The notes below the pieces were generated by a model. That model did no database searches and had not been told where the DNA came from. It saw only the letters and a list, made by a program, of their open reading frames with translations. Below are positions 1 to 8,582 of a stretch of DNA of 64,000 nucleotides, piece by piece; the stretch's first letter is position 1; every line of letters starts with the position of its first letter. The DNA comes from Paenibacillus sp. IHBB 10380 (GTDB lineage: Bacteria > Bacillota > Bacilli > Paenibacillales > Paenibacillaceae), in the NCBI RefSeq assembly GCF_000949425.1, contig NZ_CP010976.1, positions 186,001 to 250,000 of the forward strand. Reading direction: 5' to 3'. The translations under genes and the position numbers were made by a program.

Positions 1-1
1 C

Positions 2-574
2 GATACTCTGGGACAGAAGCTTTCACTCATTGGTTTGAAGAGCGACTTGGCCGGCAAACTAATAACGAAGAATCCAGGCCAAGCTCAGATTGAGATCAAT
101 GATGTTCGTCAGACTGCGAGGACGGCGCTCAAGGAAGTCCGGGAAATGGTTACTCAGATGCGTGGGACAAGACTCCCAGACGAGTTGTTTCGAATTAGAC
201 AGATACTAAAGGCTGCAGAAATCGACTTCACTTTCGAGGGAGACACGAATTTGACCAATACCTCCTTGATGAATGAGAACGTGATTAGCATGTGCCTAAA
301 GGAAGCTGTAACCAATATAGTGAAACATAGCAGTGCATCGACTTGTTCGATCGTCATTGAGCCCACACGAAGTGAGCTAGTTGTGAAATTGAAAGATGAT
401 GGTGTCGGTTTAGCCGATGAATCCATATATTCTAGAGGAAATGGATTACGTGGAATGAGAGAGCGGCTTGAGTTCGTGAATGGAAGTATGGAAATCACTT
501 CAGATATGGGAACAATGATTATAATTAGAGTGCCGAATGTTCTCAAACCAGTGGAAATGGAGGCGGGGATATGA
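2..574 (+). CDS. desK: Sensor histidine kinase DesK, C-terminal part (5' end outside window)
   Basis: The reading frame is open from the first bases and begins inside the H-box (HDTLGQKLSLIGLK) of a HisKA_3 kinase, so the gene starts before the window and the internal TTG at 35 is not the start. The HATPase N-box (KEAVTNIVKHS) and G-boxes (DDGVG, GNGLRGMRER) follow. DesK is the membrane kinase that senses membrane fluidity and phosphorylates DesR, which controls fatty-acid desaturase. The identification rests mainly on the partner gene, which overlaps it by 4 bp and closely matches DesR. The transmembrane sensor half is not visible, so the sensed signal is inferred. Confidence 0.9.
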   Translation, partial: DTLGQKLSLIGLKSDLAGKLITKNPGQAQIEINDVRQTARTALKEVREMVTQMRGTRLPDELFRIRQILKAAEIDFTFEGDTNLTNTSLMNENVISMCLKEAVTNIVKHSSASTCSIVIEPTRSELVVKLKDDGVGLADESIYSRGNGLRGMRERLEFVNGSMEITSDMGTMIIIRVPNVLKPVEMEAGI

Positions 575-1170
575 TTCGTATTGTGATTGCAGAGGACCAA
601 CGGATGCTCCTTGGCGCTCTTGCTTCCCTGCTTGATTTGGAAGAGGATATGATGGTTGTGGGAAGAGCAAGCAACGGCGAGGAAGCAGTGAAGCTGGTTC
701 ATTTGCATAAACCAGATATTTGTATTATGGACATTGAGATGCCGATCAAGAGTGGGTTGGATGTAGCTGAGGAATTAAAGGGATTTGGCTGTAGAGTGAT
801 GATACTTACTACTTTTGCTAGAACGGGATATTTTGAGCGAGCGCTTAAGGCTGGAGCTAACGGTTATTTATTAAAAGATAGCCCTAGTGAAGAGCTGGCT
901 ACCTCGATTCGTAGTATTATGGCGGGGAGAAGAATCTTCGCATCGGAACTGGTGGATGAGGCATATGGTGAAGAGAATCCTCTGACAGTGCGGGAGAAGG
1001 AAGTACTTGCACTGATTGCCGATGGTATGAATACGAAGGAAATTGCTAGTAAGTTATTTATAACAACAGGTACCGTCCGCAATTATATTTCCGTCATTCT
1101 TGATAAACTGGGCGTCAGTAACCGAATTGAAGCCATTACTCGTTTCAAGGAGAAGGGCTGGTTCAGGTAA
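571..1170 (+). CDS. desR: Response regulator DesR (NarL/LuxR type)
   Basis: The 199-residue protein has a receiver domain (about 1-120, acidic pocket E8/D9, phospho-acceptor D54 in CIMDIEMP) and a LuxR-type HTH (about 135-199, PLTVREKEVLALIADGMNTK). Length and sequence follow Bacillus subtilis DesR nearly residue for residue, including ILTTFAR-GYF, KDSPSEELA and the terminal RIEAITR-KEKGWF. Its start overlaps the desK stop (ATGA), which implies translational coupling. DesR activates the delta5-desaturase gene on cold shock. A des gene would be expected just upstream, outside the window. A hairpin terminator follows at 1199. Confidence 0.94.
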   Translation: MIRIVIAEDQRMLLGALASLLDLEEDMMVVGRASNGEEAVKLVHLHKPDICIMDIEMPIKSGLDVAEELKGFGCRVMILTTFARTGYFERALKAGANGYLLKDSPSEELATSIRSIMAGRRIFASELVDEAYGEENPLTVREKEVLALIADGMNTKEIASKLFITTGTVRNYISVILDKLGVSNRIEAITRFKEKGWFR

Positions 1171-1198
1171 ATAAGATATGTATCAAGATAATAAAATA

Positions 1199-1252
1199 AT
1201 ACCGATGAGTAGAATAGGGCAACACGGCTCTTATTCTATTTATCGGTATTTC
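1199..1252 (+). terminator. Hairpin terminator after desR
   Basis: The arm ATACCGATGAGTAGAAT pairs with ATTCTATTTATCGGTAT across a loop of about 17 nt and is followed by a T-containing stretch. It lies 29 bp after the desR stop. Confidence 0.7.
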
Positions 1253-1305
1253 ATGTTTCTAGGAGTGGATTGTCAACACAAAAATAGAATAATACGGGGG
1301 AACAT

Positions 1306-1404
1306 ATGAATAATGAGTCATTAACAGTGAATCGACTGCTACAGATGCCGTTATTTCAGGGCGCGAAGGTGATTGGCGGAGCGGCAGGCTTGTCTAGAGT
1401 CTAG
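1306..1404 (+). pseudogene. N-terminal remnant of a PucR-type regulator
   Basis: A good ribosome site (ACGGGGGAAC) precedes an ATG. The 32-residue reading frame has the start of PucR-family purine-catabolism regulators: LTVNRLLQMPLFQGAKVIGG then AAGLSRV, matching the family pattern of a short helix, L..LP.l.GA.vlaG..GL.R.V. It stops where homology to an unrelated SDR begins, so everything after about residue 32, including the C-terminal HTH, is gone. It is the left half of a deletion scar, not a working gene. Confidence 0.75.
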
Positions 1405-1655
1405 GTAAAGCTTTAGCTGTGGAATTGGCACCTATTCGCGTAAATGTGGTCTCCCCAGGTACAATAAAGACTTCATCTCAATGGGAAGGTGTACCACAGG
1501 AAAAACGTGAATTAGCCTATGATGCGTATAAGAAATGTTTATTAGAACGAGTGGGAGAAGCTGAGGAAGTTGCAGGATCGGTCATTTATTTGATGAATAA
1601 TCGATATACAACAGGAAGTACCTTATTCCCTGATGGGGGTTATATTCTAAGATAA
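1401..1655 (+). pseudogene. C-terminal remnant of a short-chain dehydrogenase (SDR)
   Basis: From CTA at 1401 the frame reads LGKALAVELAPIRVNVVSPG, then ERVGEAEEVAGSVIYLMNN and TGSTLFPDGGYILR. This is the last third of a classical SDR: the region after the YxxxK site, the PG motif, the R.GE.EEVA helix and the DGG end. The Rossmann half with TGxxxGxG and the catalytic Tyr/Lys are absent. A GTG at 1419 could start a 78-residue product but it has no ribosome site and could not be active. It is fused directly to the PucR remnant. Confidence 0.8.
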
Positions 1656-1696
1656 ATGAATGGACGTGTTTCATTAGTTGCTCATGAATGAGCAGT

Positions 1697-1740
1697 GCGG
1701 CCACCTTCCTAGACAATAGTTGGGAAGCGGCCGTTTATTG
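1697..1740 (+). terminator. Hairpin terminator after the SDR remnant
   Basis: GCGGCCACCTTCC and GGGAAGCGGCCGT form an imperfect stem followed by TTTATTGTT. Confidence 0.6.
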
Positions 1741-1807
1741 TTATCTCGGAATTTTGCACACTATTTTTTATATCCCCGTATATGAAAATAATTTTTCGAA
1801 TTAACAA

Positions 1808-2923
1808 TCAATAGTGTTGTACATAACTCTGGGTAAGCTTCAGATATAAAGCAATTTTGTCATCGAAAAGACTTTCGGTTATCCAAAATTTAATTTGTGT
1901 GAAGTGTTCGGAAGATTCTAGGAGGGTGACTGAATTAGCGATCTTAAGCTTATTTATTTCACTATGAATTTCAAATTGAAGAGCTGATAACCCATTGATT
2001 TCAACTTGTCTAGGCTTGGTGATCGTTATGTTCTTGACTTCTTTTTTATTATAATATTGATCAATTATGAGATCGTAGTAATCATAGATGCTAGTATCGG
2101 TATCAAAATTGCCCTTAGGCTCATGAAATATTGAAAGGGTCTCGTCACCATCGGCGTGAACAGCTTGGATGTCTGCTCCTGGAATAGATACGTTCTTGGT
2201 CCTCCAATCGCGTGGTAAGTTGATTTGTATTCGACCATCTTCACTTTTCACTGTTTTCACAAAGTTAGAGGAGTCGCCATTAGATAAACTTATTTTAGAA
2301 TCATCTAATATCTTCAGAGATTGGGCAATTTCTCTGAAAGTTTCACCAGTGGAGAGGTCTAAGTCATTTGTAGCATTAAGGACAACTTGATAGAATGAGT
2401 TCTCTGTTTCGAATACAGCGATCCAATAAATAATTTCATATTGATCAACCATTCCGGAGTAGAACATTAGTCTGGTCTCTCTGGAATCGATCTGAAAAGG
2501 TTTGGACCGAACGGATTTAAACTGTTCGAGCTGCTTTTCCATCTGTTGATCATTAGCTTGTTCGAAATCGACTAGTGTCGCATTGCTCGCTAAGTCAGTC
2601 TTAGGTACAGCCACAATTGTTAAATATTTAGTTCTTGTTTGGTCAGTAGCCGTGAGGAGGGATGTTCCTAGCTCTGATTTTTTGAGCCAACCTGTGGGAA
2701 TCGTTACTTCGACACGCTTATCATCAGAAGTAATAACTTTACCCTCTGTTGTGTCAGCTGTAGTAATCACAGGATCGAGTATACTTTCTGTAGGTAGTTT
2801 TTGTGTGGTCTTCTCCATTTCAGGATCTGTATTCAGGGATTTATTCTGACCACAGCCTGTAATAACGAGTATAAAGATTAAAATAAAAAGTAATAGATAG
2901 TTGGCAGTAGTTGCTATTTTCAA
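1808..2923 (-). CDS. Lipoprotein with two tandem PsbP/DUF1795-like domains
   Basis: The 371-residue product begins with a lipoprotein signal peptide (hydrophobic 9-22, lipobox ITGC with C24 as the lipidated cysteine). Two similar domains follow, about 62-210 and 222-370. Each opens with a charged DGR/DKR, a short strand and a Pro-x-x-Trp motif (IPTGWLKK, LPRDWRTK), like PsbP-fold or DUF1795 lipoproteins that sit on the outer face of the membrane. No enzymatic motif is visible and the role is unknown. It is transcribed alone on the minus strand, downstream of mscL. Confidence 0.7.
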   Translation of the reverse strand: MKIATTANYLLLFILIFILVITGCGQNKSLNTDPEMEKTTQKLPTESILDPVITTADTTEGKVITSDDKRVEVTIPTGWLKKSELGTSLLTATDQTRTKYLTIVAVPKTDLASNATLVDFEQANDQQMEKQLEQFKSVRSKPFQIDSRETRLMFYSGMVDQYEIIYWIAVFETENSFYQVVLNATNDLDLSTGETFREIAQSLKILDDSKISLSNGDSSNFVKTVKSEDGRIQINLPRDWRTKNVSIPGADIQAVHADGDETLSIFHEPKGNFDTDTSIYDYYDLIIDQYYNKKEVKNITITKPRQVEINGLSALQFEIHSEINKLKIANSVTLLESSEHFTQIKFWITESLFDDKIALYLKLTQSYVQHY

Positions 2924-3020
2924 AATGCTTCACTCCATATCTAAGTGTCATTAACTGGGTTAATTTTACAAGATGGTTTATGAACAAGGGGAGGGCATAA
3001 TTTCGCTGGATACATGAATT

Positions 3021-3054
3021 AAAAAATCACAAGATGCATCTGCACCTCGTGACA
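3021..3054 (-). terminator. Terminator read on the minus strand after mscL
   Basis: On the minus strand TCACGAGGTGCA and TGCATCTTGTGA form a hairpin followed by TTTTTT. A second hairpin, GAAGCCGTT/AACGGCTTC, lies at 3072-3095 just before it. Both follow the mscL stop. Confidence 0.75.
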
Positions 3055-3133
3055 GCATGTAATAATATAGGGAAGCCGTTGCTATGAACGGCTTCTTAGG
3101 TGTGATCAAGTAACACTTACAACAATTTCAGAA

Positions 3134-3520
3134 TCAAGCTTGACCTTGTTGTTGTTTAAGCAAGTCTCGTATTTCGGTAAGCAACTGCTCTTCTTTAGAA
3201 GGTGCAGGAGGCTCAGTCGGTTTAACTTCTTCTTTGCGCTTGAATCTGCTCAGTACTTTAATAAACAGGAAGATGGAGAAAGCAACAATGAAGAAATCAA
3301 GAACCGTTTGTAGGAACGCACCGTATTTGAACACGGCACTGCCGAATGGTTGTTCTAATCCAGACAAATCCGTATCATTTAGAAGCAAGCCAATTAGCGG
3401 CATCAGAAGGTCATTAACCAGAGAGGTTACAATTTTGCCGAAGGCTGCTCCGATGATGACTGCAATCGCAAGATCCATCACATTTCCTTTTAGCGCGAAT
3501 GCTTTAAATTCTTTCCACAT
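3134..3520 (-). CDS. mscL: Large-conductance mechanosensitive channel MscL
   Basis: The 128-residue protein starts [21 protein letters not shown], the amphipathic N-terminal helix and first transmembrane helix of MscL, with [18 protein letters not shown] as the pore-lining segment. A second transmembrane helix (about 70-95) and a charged C-terminal helical bundle follow. Length is normal for the family. MscL opens under membrane tension to release solutes on hypo-osmotic shock. It has its own terminator region downstream and appears monocistronic. Confidence 0.97.
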   Translation of the reverse strand: MWKEFKAFALKGNVMDLAIAVIIGAAFGKIVTSLVNDLLMPLIGLLLNDTDLSGLEQPFGSAVFKYGAFLQTVLDFFIVAFSIFLFIKVLSRFKRKEEVKPTEPPAPSKEEQLLTEIRDLLKQQQGQA

Positions 3521-3614
3521 ATTAGGGCCAACTCCTATTAGCTATTAATTATACTCCATGCATTATATCTAAATTAAGCTAGGTGGACAAGAAAAGATTA
3601 TCAGCAATGAAACA

Positions 3615-4005
3615 TTAGATACTGAAGCTCTCAATAAATTTGGTTGCCAAAGAGGACATACATTTATCCTTAATCCAGATGGCAGCGACTCTGGTTCGCA
3701 GTGCCTCGTTATGAATCTCTTTGTAGATTAGATTCTCGTTGTTGCTGAGATTAAATGCAGATTTAGAAACAATATCGATGCCGAGTCCTTCGTTAGCCCA
3801 TAGTATCGTTGTACACCCTAGAATAAATTCTATGAAATTCGGAAAGCCTTTCTTTCATAAGCGTTGCACCGGAAGAAGAAACAGTACCGATGGACAACGT
3901 CCCCTTTAAACCTTTTATGAAATCACTAAGCTCTCTTTACCGTTGAATTCGTTAGTTCTATAATTTGTTGTGCTCGGTTTCTTAATATGATTCCGGCATC
4001 CATAG
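3615..4005 (-). pseudogene. Decayed LysR-family regulator
   Basis: Read on the minus strand, pieces of a LysR regulator appear in more than one frame: the end of the linker helix (GIILRNRAQQIIELTNSTVKE), the start of the effector domain (KGLKGTLSIGTVSSSGATL) and the C-terminus (LWANEGLGIDIVSKSAFNLS to ATKFIESFSI and a TAA at 3615). The DNA-binding HTH and the middle of the effector domain are missing and frames shift, so the gene is dead. It stood divergent to the ABC exporter operon. Confidence 0.8.
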
Positions 4006-4111
4006 AAACACTCCCAAACTGAGATATAATTAAACATATGACAATGATACGAAACGAATATTTTTAATATGGAATAGGGTATGCCATAATCATAACCGGA
4101 ACTAATACATA

Positions 4112-4125
4112 GTCAATCGATTGAC
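4112..4125. promoter_or_regulatory. Perfect palindrome, MarR-type operator candidate, before the ABC exporter operon
   Basis: GTCAATCGATTGAC is a perfect 14-bp palindrome, extended to ATAGTCAATCGATTGACATAG. It contains TTGACA, a possible -35 box. It lies 27 bp before the first start codon of the exporter operon, where a repressor would block transcription. Similar palindromes act as MarR-family operators, but no MarR gene is present here. Confidence 0.55.
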
Positions 4126-4152
4126 ATAGTATTTAAATATTATTTATGTTGG

Positions 4153-5907
4153 GTGCTGATGCGTGTGTTCAAGATGGCTGTATTTCTCAAGCCGTATAAA
4201 AAAGAAGTCATTATCGGTCCTTTCTTTAAGCTACTTGAGGCGATATTTGAGTTACTATTACCAACCATAGTTGCTCTGATCATCAATAATGGGATAGGGA
4301 TGCGGGACACTTCGTATGTATTCAAGATGGGTGGGTTGATGCTGTTCTTATCCATTCTAGGATTCGGTTGTTCTATGATCTGTCAATATTATGCAGCACG
4401 TGCCTCACAAGGCTTCGGGACTACGCTAAGAAATAAGATATTCAGCCATGTCTCCTCACTGTCGTATGCAGAGATGGATAAGTATGGTACACCTTCGCTT
4501 ATTAATCGAATTACGAATGACGTTAATCACCTTCAAGTGGCTGTTGCGATGTTAATTCGTCTTGTGATTCGTGCACCGTTCATCTGTATTGGTGCAATTA
4601 TTATGTCTATGATATTGGATTTTCAGTTGTCGCTGATTTTATTGGCAGCTACACCGATCTTTGGAATCATTCTATATTTTATTATTACACGGACATCGCC
4701 ACTATATCGAAGCTATCAGAAGAAACTCGATAAAATGGCACTGCTCTTGAGTGAGAATTTCTCAGGTGTACGGGTTATTCGTGCCTTTGCAAAGCGTAGA
4801 CAGGAGAAGCAACGTTTCAATGAATCCTCTGAGGATTTAACGGGGATGGCGATTCATGTAGGTCGGATCTCGGCACTATTGAACCCAATGACCACGCTGG
4901 TAGTGAATGCTGCGATTATTGCAATTCTATGGGTTGGTGGTATTCATATTAATGACGGTAGGCTCTCACAGGGTGAGATCATCGCTTTTATTAACTATAT
5001 TACTCAAATTTTACTAGCACTGATTGTCGTTTCCAATCTAGTCATTGTTTTTACTAAAGCCTCGTCCTCGGCCGCTCGGATTAACGAAGTACTAGCGACG
5101 ACAACGTCTATTTCCGATACTGGGAATGCTGTAATTCCAATGATAGAAACACTGGGCTCGGTTCCTGCCATTCAATTTAATAACGTTTCCTTTGGGTATA
5201 ACGTGACGGGGGAGGTAGCACTTGCTGATATTTCCGTTGAGATTTATCGTGGCGAGACGGTTGGGGTTATCGGCAGCACAGGGTCGGGGAAATCAACGTT
5301 TGTGAATCTGATTCCTAGATTCTATGACGCCACGGAAGGTCACATATTAATCGCTGGAGTGAATGTTAGAGATTACTCGTTGAGCCAGTTACGCAAGAAG
5401 ATTGGGATCGTTCCGCAGAGAGCTTTGTTGTTTACCGGTACGATTGCGGATAATATCCGCTGGGGTAATGAATATGCAACGGATGAAGATATTCTACAGG
5501 CGGCTACAATTGCGCAAGCAGATGAATTTATTACAAAACTTCCAGAAGGTATTCATACATTAGTGTCCAGAGGTGGTCGTAATTTATCAGGTGGGCAGAA
5601 GCAACGATTGACGATTGCTCGTGCCGTCGCAGCGAAGTCAGAAATTCTTATTCTAGATGATTCTTCTAGCGCTTTGGACTTCGCGACGGACGCCGCTTTA
5701 AGACGTGCTCTGAAGGAGAACCGTGGTGAGATGACTGTGATCATGGTATCTCAGCGGGTCAGTACAGTTCAACAAGCAGATAAAATTATTGTATTTGAAG
5801 AAGGTCGGATAGCGGGTATTGGTACGCATGATGAGTTGATGGAGAGCTCAGAGGTATATAAGGAAGTCTACCTATCCCAGCTTTCAAGTGAGGAGTCGGG
5901 CAAATGA
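4153..5907 (+). CDS. ABC exporter half-transporter, degenerate-site subunit (YfiB-like)
   Basis: The protein has an N-terminal six-helix exporter domain (about 1-300) and a C-terminal ATPase with Walker A GSTGSGKST, signature LSGGQ and Walker B ILILDDSSSALD. The catalytic glutamate after Walker B is an aspartate, which marks the non-catalytic site of heterodimeric exporters. The start is GTG 4153 or ATG 4159; no strong ribosome site separates them. The next gene overlaps by 4 bp and supplies the second half with a normal DEATS glutamate. The pair most likely exports lipophilic drugs or an unknown substrate from the cytoplasm, as YfiB/YfiC relatives do. Confidence 0.92.
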   Translation: MLMRVFKMAVFLKPYKKEVIIGPFFKLLEAIFELLLPTIVALIINNGIGMRDTSYVFKMGGLMLFLSILGFGCSMICQYYAARASQGFGTTLRNKIFSHVSSLSYAEMDKYGTPSLINRITNDVNHLQVAVAMLIRLVIRAPFICIGAIIMSMILDFQLSLILLAATPIFGIILYFIITRTSPLYRSYQKKLDKMALLLSENFSGVRVIRAFAKRRQEKQRFNESSEDLTGMAIHVGRISALLNPMTTLVVNAAIIAILWVGGIHINDGRLSQGEIIAFINYITQILLALIVVSNLVIVFTKASSSAARINEVLATTTSISDTGNAVIPMIETLGSVPAIQFNNVSFGYNVTGEVALADISVEIYRGETVGVIGSTGSGKSTFVNLIPRFYDATEGHILIAGVNVRDYSLSQLRKKIGIVPQRALLFTGTIADNIRWGNEYATDEDILQAATIAQADEFITKLPEGIHTLVSRGGRNLSGGQKQRLTIARAVAAKSEILILDDSSSALDFATDAALRRALKENRGEMTVIMVSQRVSTVQQADKIIVFEEGRIAGIGTHDELMESSEVYKEVYLSQLSSEESGK

Positions 5908-7649
5908 ACAACAAGGACACATGGAAGAGACTCTTGCGGTATGCTAGTCGATATCACAGCACAACCCTTTGGGCAGTGCTGTCTGCGATTCTTAGTGTGA
6001 TCGCAAGCTTAATCGGGCCACTTCTTATTGGTAGGGCAGTCGATCATATGGTGGGAGCAGGCGCTGTGAATTTCAGCGCGTTAGGGTTGCTTTTGATTGG
6101 GCTTGCGATTGTATACGCGCTGGGTAGCCTTTTTGGTTGGTTACTGATCTATTTAACGAATCGTATCGCCTATCAGACAGTGTATGAGATGCGCCGTCAG
6201 CTGTTCGATCAAATGAACATTTTACCACTGCAATATCACGATTCTCATCCCCAGGGCGATAGCATCAGCCGATTCGTTAATGATATGGATGCTGTCTCTG
6301 ATGGGATGATTCAAGGATTTTCTACGCTAATTACGGGTATAGTCACGATTGTTGGAGCTATCGTATTTATGTTATACATCAGTCCGATGATGACATTGGT
6401 TACGCTCATTTCAGCCCCAATTTCGTTCTATGTGGCACGGTTTATTACTACACGGTCACAGTCATTGTTTCGTGAGCAGGCTGAAATTGTTGGCGGATTG
6501 AATGGTTATGTGGAAGAAATGATTGGTGGGCAGAAGGTCGTGCAAGCTTTTCAATATGAAGAGCGTTCGTTCACACACTTTGCTGAACGTAATGAGGCAC
6601 TGTATCATGCGGGTGTGAAGTCTCAGTTCTTAGGTTCATTATCCAATCCAGCAACACGTCTAGTTAATAATATGACATTCTCTGTTATCGCTATGATTGG
6701 TAGTGTAGCTGTTATTCTTGGTACCATAACGGTGGGTGAACTTTCGAGCTTTCTGATATTCTCTAACTTATTCGCTAAGCCATTTACTGAAATTACAGGT
6801 GTATTAACGCAGCTTCAAGCAGCAACAGCATCTGCACAACGTATTTTCTCTGTTCTAGACTTGACGCCTGAACAACCGGACACTGAGCAAGCGTTACAGT
6901 TGAAGCAAAGTAAAGGAACTATTACCTTTGATAAGGTGAGGTTCGCATACGATCCTGAGCGTCCACTAATCACTAATTTCAGCTTAGAAGTGAAGCCTGG
7001 AACACGGATTGCTATCGTAGGTCAGACGGGGGCAGGTAAAACAACATTGGTTAATCTACTTATGCGATTCTATGATGTTGATGGAGGTAGCATTTCCATT
7101 GATGGAGTCAATATCAACGATATGACACGTGATAGCTTAAGACAGAATTTCGGTATGGTATTACAGGAAACTTGGTTATATGGGGCTAGTATCCGGGATA
7201 ATATTGCATACGGTAAATCGGGTGCTACCGATGAAGAGGTGATTGCAGCAGCCAAAGCAGCTAATGCACATAGTTTCATTAAACGATTGCCTGAAGGTTA
7301 TGATACGCTTATTACTGGCGCTGGAGGCGGAGGAAACTTATCGCAGGGACAGGAGCAGCTTCTTACGATTGCACGTGTCATGCTAGTGGATCCACCTATG
7401 CTAATTCTTGATGAGGCAACGAGCAGCATTGACACTCGGACAGAAATTCGGATTCAGAAAGCTTTCCAGAAAATGATTGTGGGTAGAACGAGTTTTGTTA
7501 TTGCCCATAGGTTATCTACGATCCGGGAAGCTGATTTAATTCTATATATGAAGAATGGTGACATCGTCGAGAGTGGTAGTCATGAACAGCTGTTAGAGAG
7601 CGGCGGGCATTATGCAGGACTTTATAATAGCCAGTTCACTACGGCGTAG
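5904..7649 (+). CDS. ABC exporter half-transporter, catalytic-site subunit (YfiC-like)
   Basis: A 581-residue exporter with six transmembrane helices (about 15-305) and an ATPase domain: Walker A GQTGAGKTT, signature LSQGQEQ (variant of LSGGQ) and Walker B LILDEATSSID with an intact catalytic glutamate, then the H-loop AHRLST. Canonical Walker B with a deviant signature complements the partner, which has a canonical signature and deviant Walker B; this is the usual asymmetry of heterodimeric exporters such as BmrCD or TM287/288. It begins inside the stop of the upstream gene (ATGA). A terminator follows at 7722. Confidence 0.93.
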   Translation: MNNKDTWKRLLRYASRYHSTTLWAVLSAILSVIASLIGPLLIGRAVDHMVGAGAVNFSALGLLLIGLAIVYALGSLFGWLLIYLTNRIAYQTVYEMRRQLFDQMNILPLQYHDSHPQGDSISRFVNDMDAVSDGMIQGFSTLITGIVTIVGAIVFMLYISPMMTLVTLISAPISFYVARFITTRSQSLFREQAEIVGGLNGYVEEMIGGQKVVQAFQYEERSFTHFAERNEALYHAGVKSQFLGSLSNPATRLVNNMTFSVIAMIGSVAVILGTITVGELSSFLIFSNLFAKPFTEITGVLTQLQAATASAQRIFSVLDLTPEQPDTEQALQLKQSKGTITFDKVRFAYDPERPLITNFSLEVKPGTRIAIVGQTGAGKTTLVNLLMRFYDVDGGSISIDGVNINDMTRDSLRQNFGMVLQETWLYGASIRDNIAYGKSGATDEEVIAAAKAANAHSFIKRLPEGYDTLITGAGGGGNLSQGQEQLLTIARVMLVDPPMLILDEATSSIDTRTEIRIQKAFQKMIVGRTSFVIAHRLSTIREADLILYMKNGDIVESGSHEQLLESGGHYAGLYNSQFTTA

Positions 7650-7721
7650 TATAGAAGAAGATAGGGTTAATATACAATGGACTGTGGTTGAGGAAGAACG
7701 ATTTAAGAACAATCCATCACC

Positions 7722-7751
7722 GTAGTGGTCAGCCTACACTACTCTTTTTTG
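7722..7751 (+). terminator. Terminator after the ABC exporter operon
   Basis: GTAGTG and CACTAC pair across a 10-nt loop and are followed by TCTTTTTT. It separates the exporter operon from the CYTH gene. Confidence 0.75.
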
Positions 7752-7779
7752 AAAATGAAATGCAGAGGAGATTTACAAC

Positions 7780-8274
7780 ATGTCTTTGGAAATTGAACGG
7801 AAATTTTTACTGCCGGAAGTACCTCATGATCTCATTAAGCAGGAGATATTGAGTATACGTTCTGAACAACGAATCGAACAGACGTACCTTGCGCTAGATG
7901 ATAATCAAGAATTGAGAGTACGGAAAATTGTAGATATTCCTTCAGGTCATGTGGAGTTCACACATACATTTAAAGTGGGAAATGGGCTTAGCCGTGAAGA
8001 AATTGAATATAATATTTCGGAAAGTATCTATAAGCAAATTGTTCAAGCCTTTCGGGCGATTCCATTAACCAAAACTAGAATAACAGCAACGTGGGGAGAT
8101 ACCGTTATTGAAATAGATTGTTATGATCAGATCGAGATGACAGTAGTGGAAGTTGAATTTAATTCACTAGAGGACGCCAAGGCCTTCGTAGCACCAGAGT
8201 GGTTCGGTCAAGATATTAGTGCGGATAAGCAATATAGTAATAAGAAGGTATGGAGAGAGCTTCAAAGTAACTAG
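7780..8274 (+). CDS. CYTH-domain protein (triphosphate tunnel metalloenzyme family)
   Basis: The 164-residue protein opens with LEIERKFLLP, the ExExK signature (E4, E6, K8) of CYTH/triphosphate tunnel enzymes, followed by the alternating charged strands of the tunnel (QELRVRKI, EFTHTFKVGNG, TRITATWGDTVIEIDCYD, VEVEF). Family members hydrolyse triphosphate compounds such as tripolyphosphate or thiamine triphosphate with a metal ion. The substrate here is unknown. Ribosome site GCAGAGGAG precedes the ATG. A broken copy of this gene lies at about 15.3-15.5 kb. Confidence 0.9.
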   Translation: MSLEIERKFLLPEVPHDLIKQEILSIRSEQRIEQTYLALDDNQELRVRKIVDIPSGHVEFTHTFKVGNGLSREEIEYNISESIYKQIVQAFRAIPLTKTRITATWGDTVIEIDCYDQIEMTVVEVEFNSLEDAKAFVAPEWFGQDISADKQYSNKKVWRELQSN

Positions 8275-8310
8275 TAGAGTGTCTGTTTATAGTTTAATCC
8301 ATGTATAAAC

Positions 8311-8525
8311 TTATGGTCTGATTCCAGGGGAGCCAAAAAAGCCAATTCAATGACTAAATGATGTCAAGGGTGCTGTAATTGTGGGCATAAGCACATGCTT
8401 ACTATCAAGTGCCTCAATTGGGGACATCCGATGTACAAATAATGTTGAACACCTACGTTCAATCCCCAGGACAGCTGCAAATACCTGACAATAGTAGCGG
8501 TGGAGCTAGTATTGACCTTCAATAA
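8311..8525 (+). pseudogene. Remnant of a CotF-type spore coat gene
   Basis: This stretch aligns with the intact coat gene at 15595-16239. TTATGGTCTGATTCCAGG matches the codons around 15895, ATGATGTCAAGGGTGCTG matches those near 15940, and GAACACCTACGTTCAATCCC matches the 3' end near 16165. Both end in CTTCAATAA. The first half and an internal block are deleted and the frame is lost. Even the CCATGTATAAA upstream of the intact gene is found here at 8299. It is the dead partner in a duplicated CYTH-coat block. Confidence 0.85.
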
Positions 8526-8582
8526 TAAGAACCTGAAATCGGTTATAAAAGTTTGGAATGTACGTTAAATAGGTTCTAGTAT

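Noticed and set aside
154..708. A long minus-strand frame opposite desK/desR
   Set aside because: It is the antisense shadow of two clearly real genes and resembles no protein.
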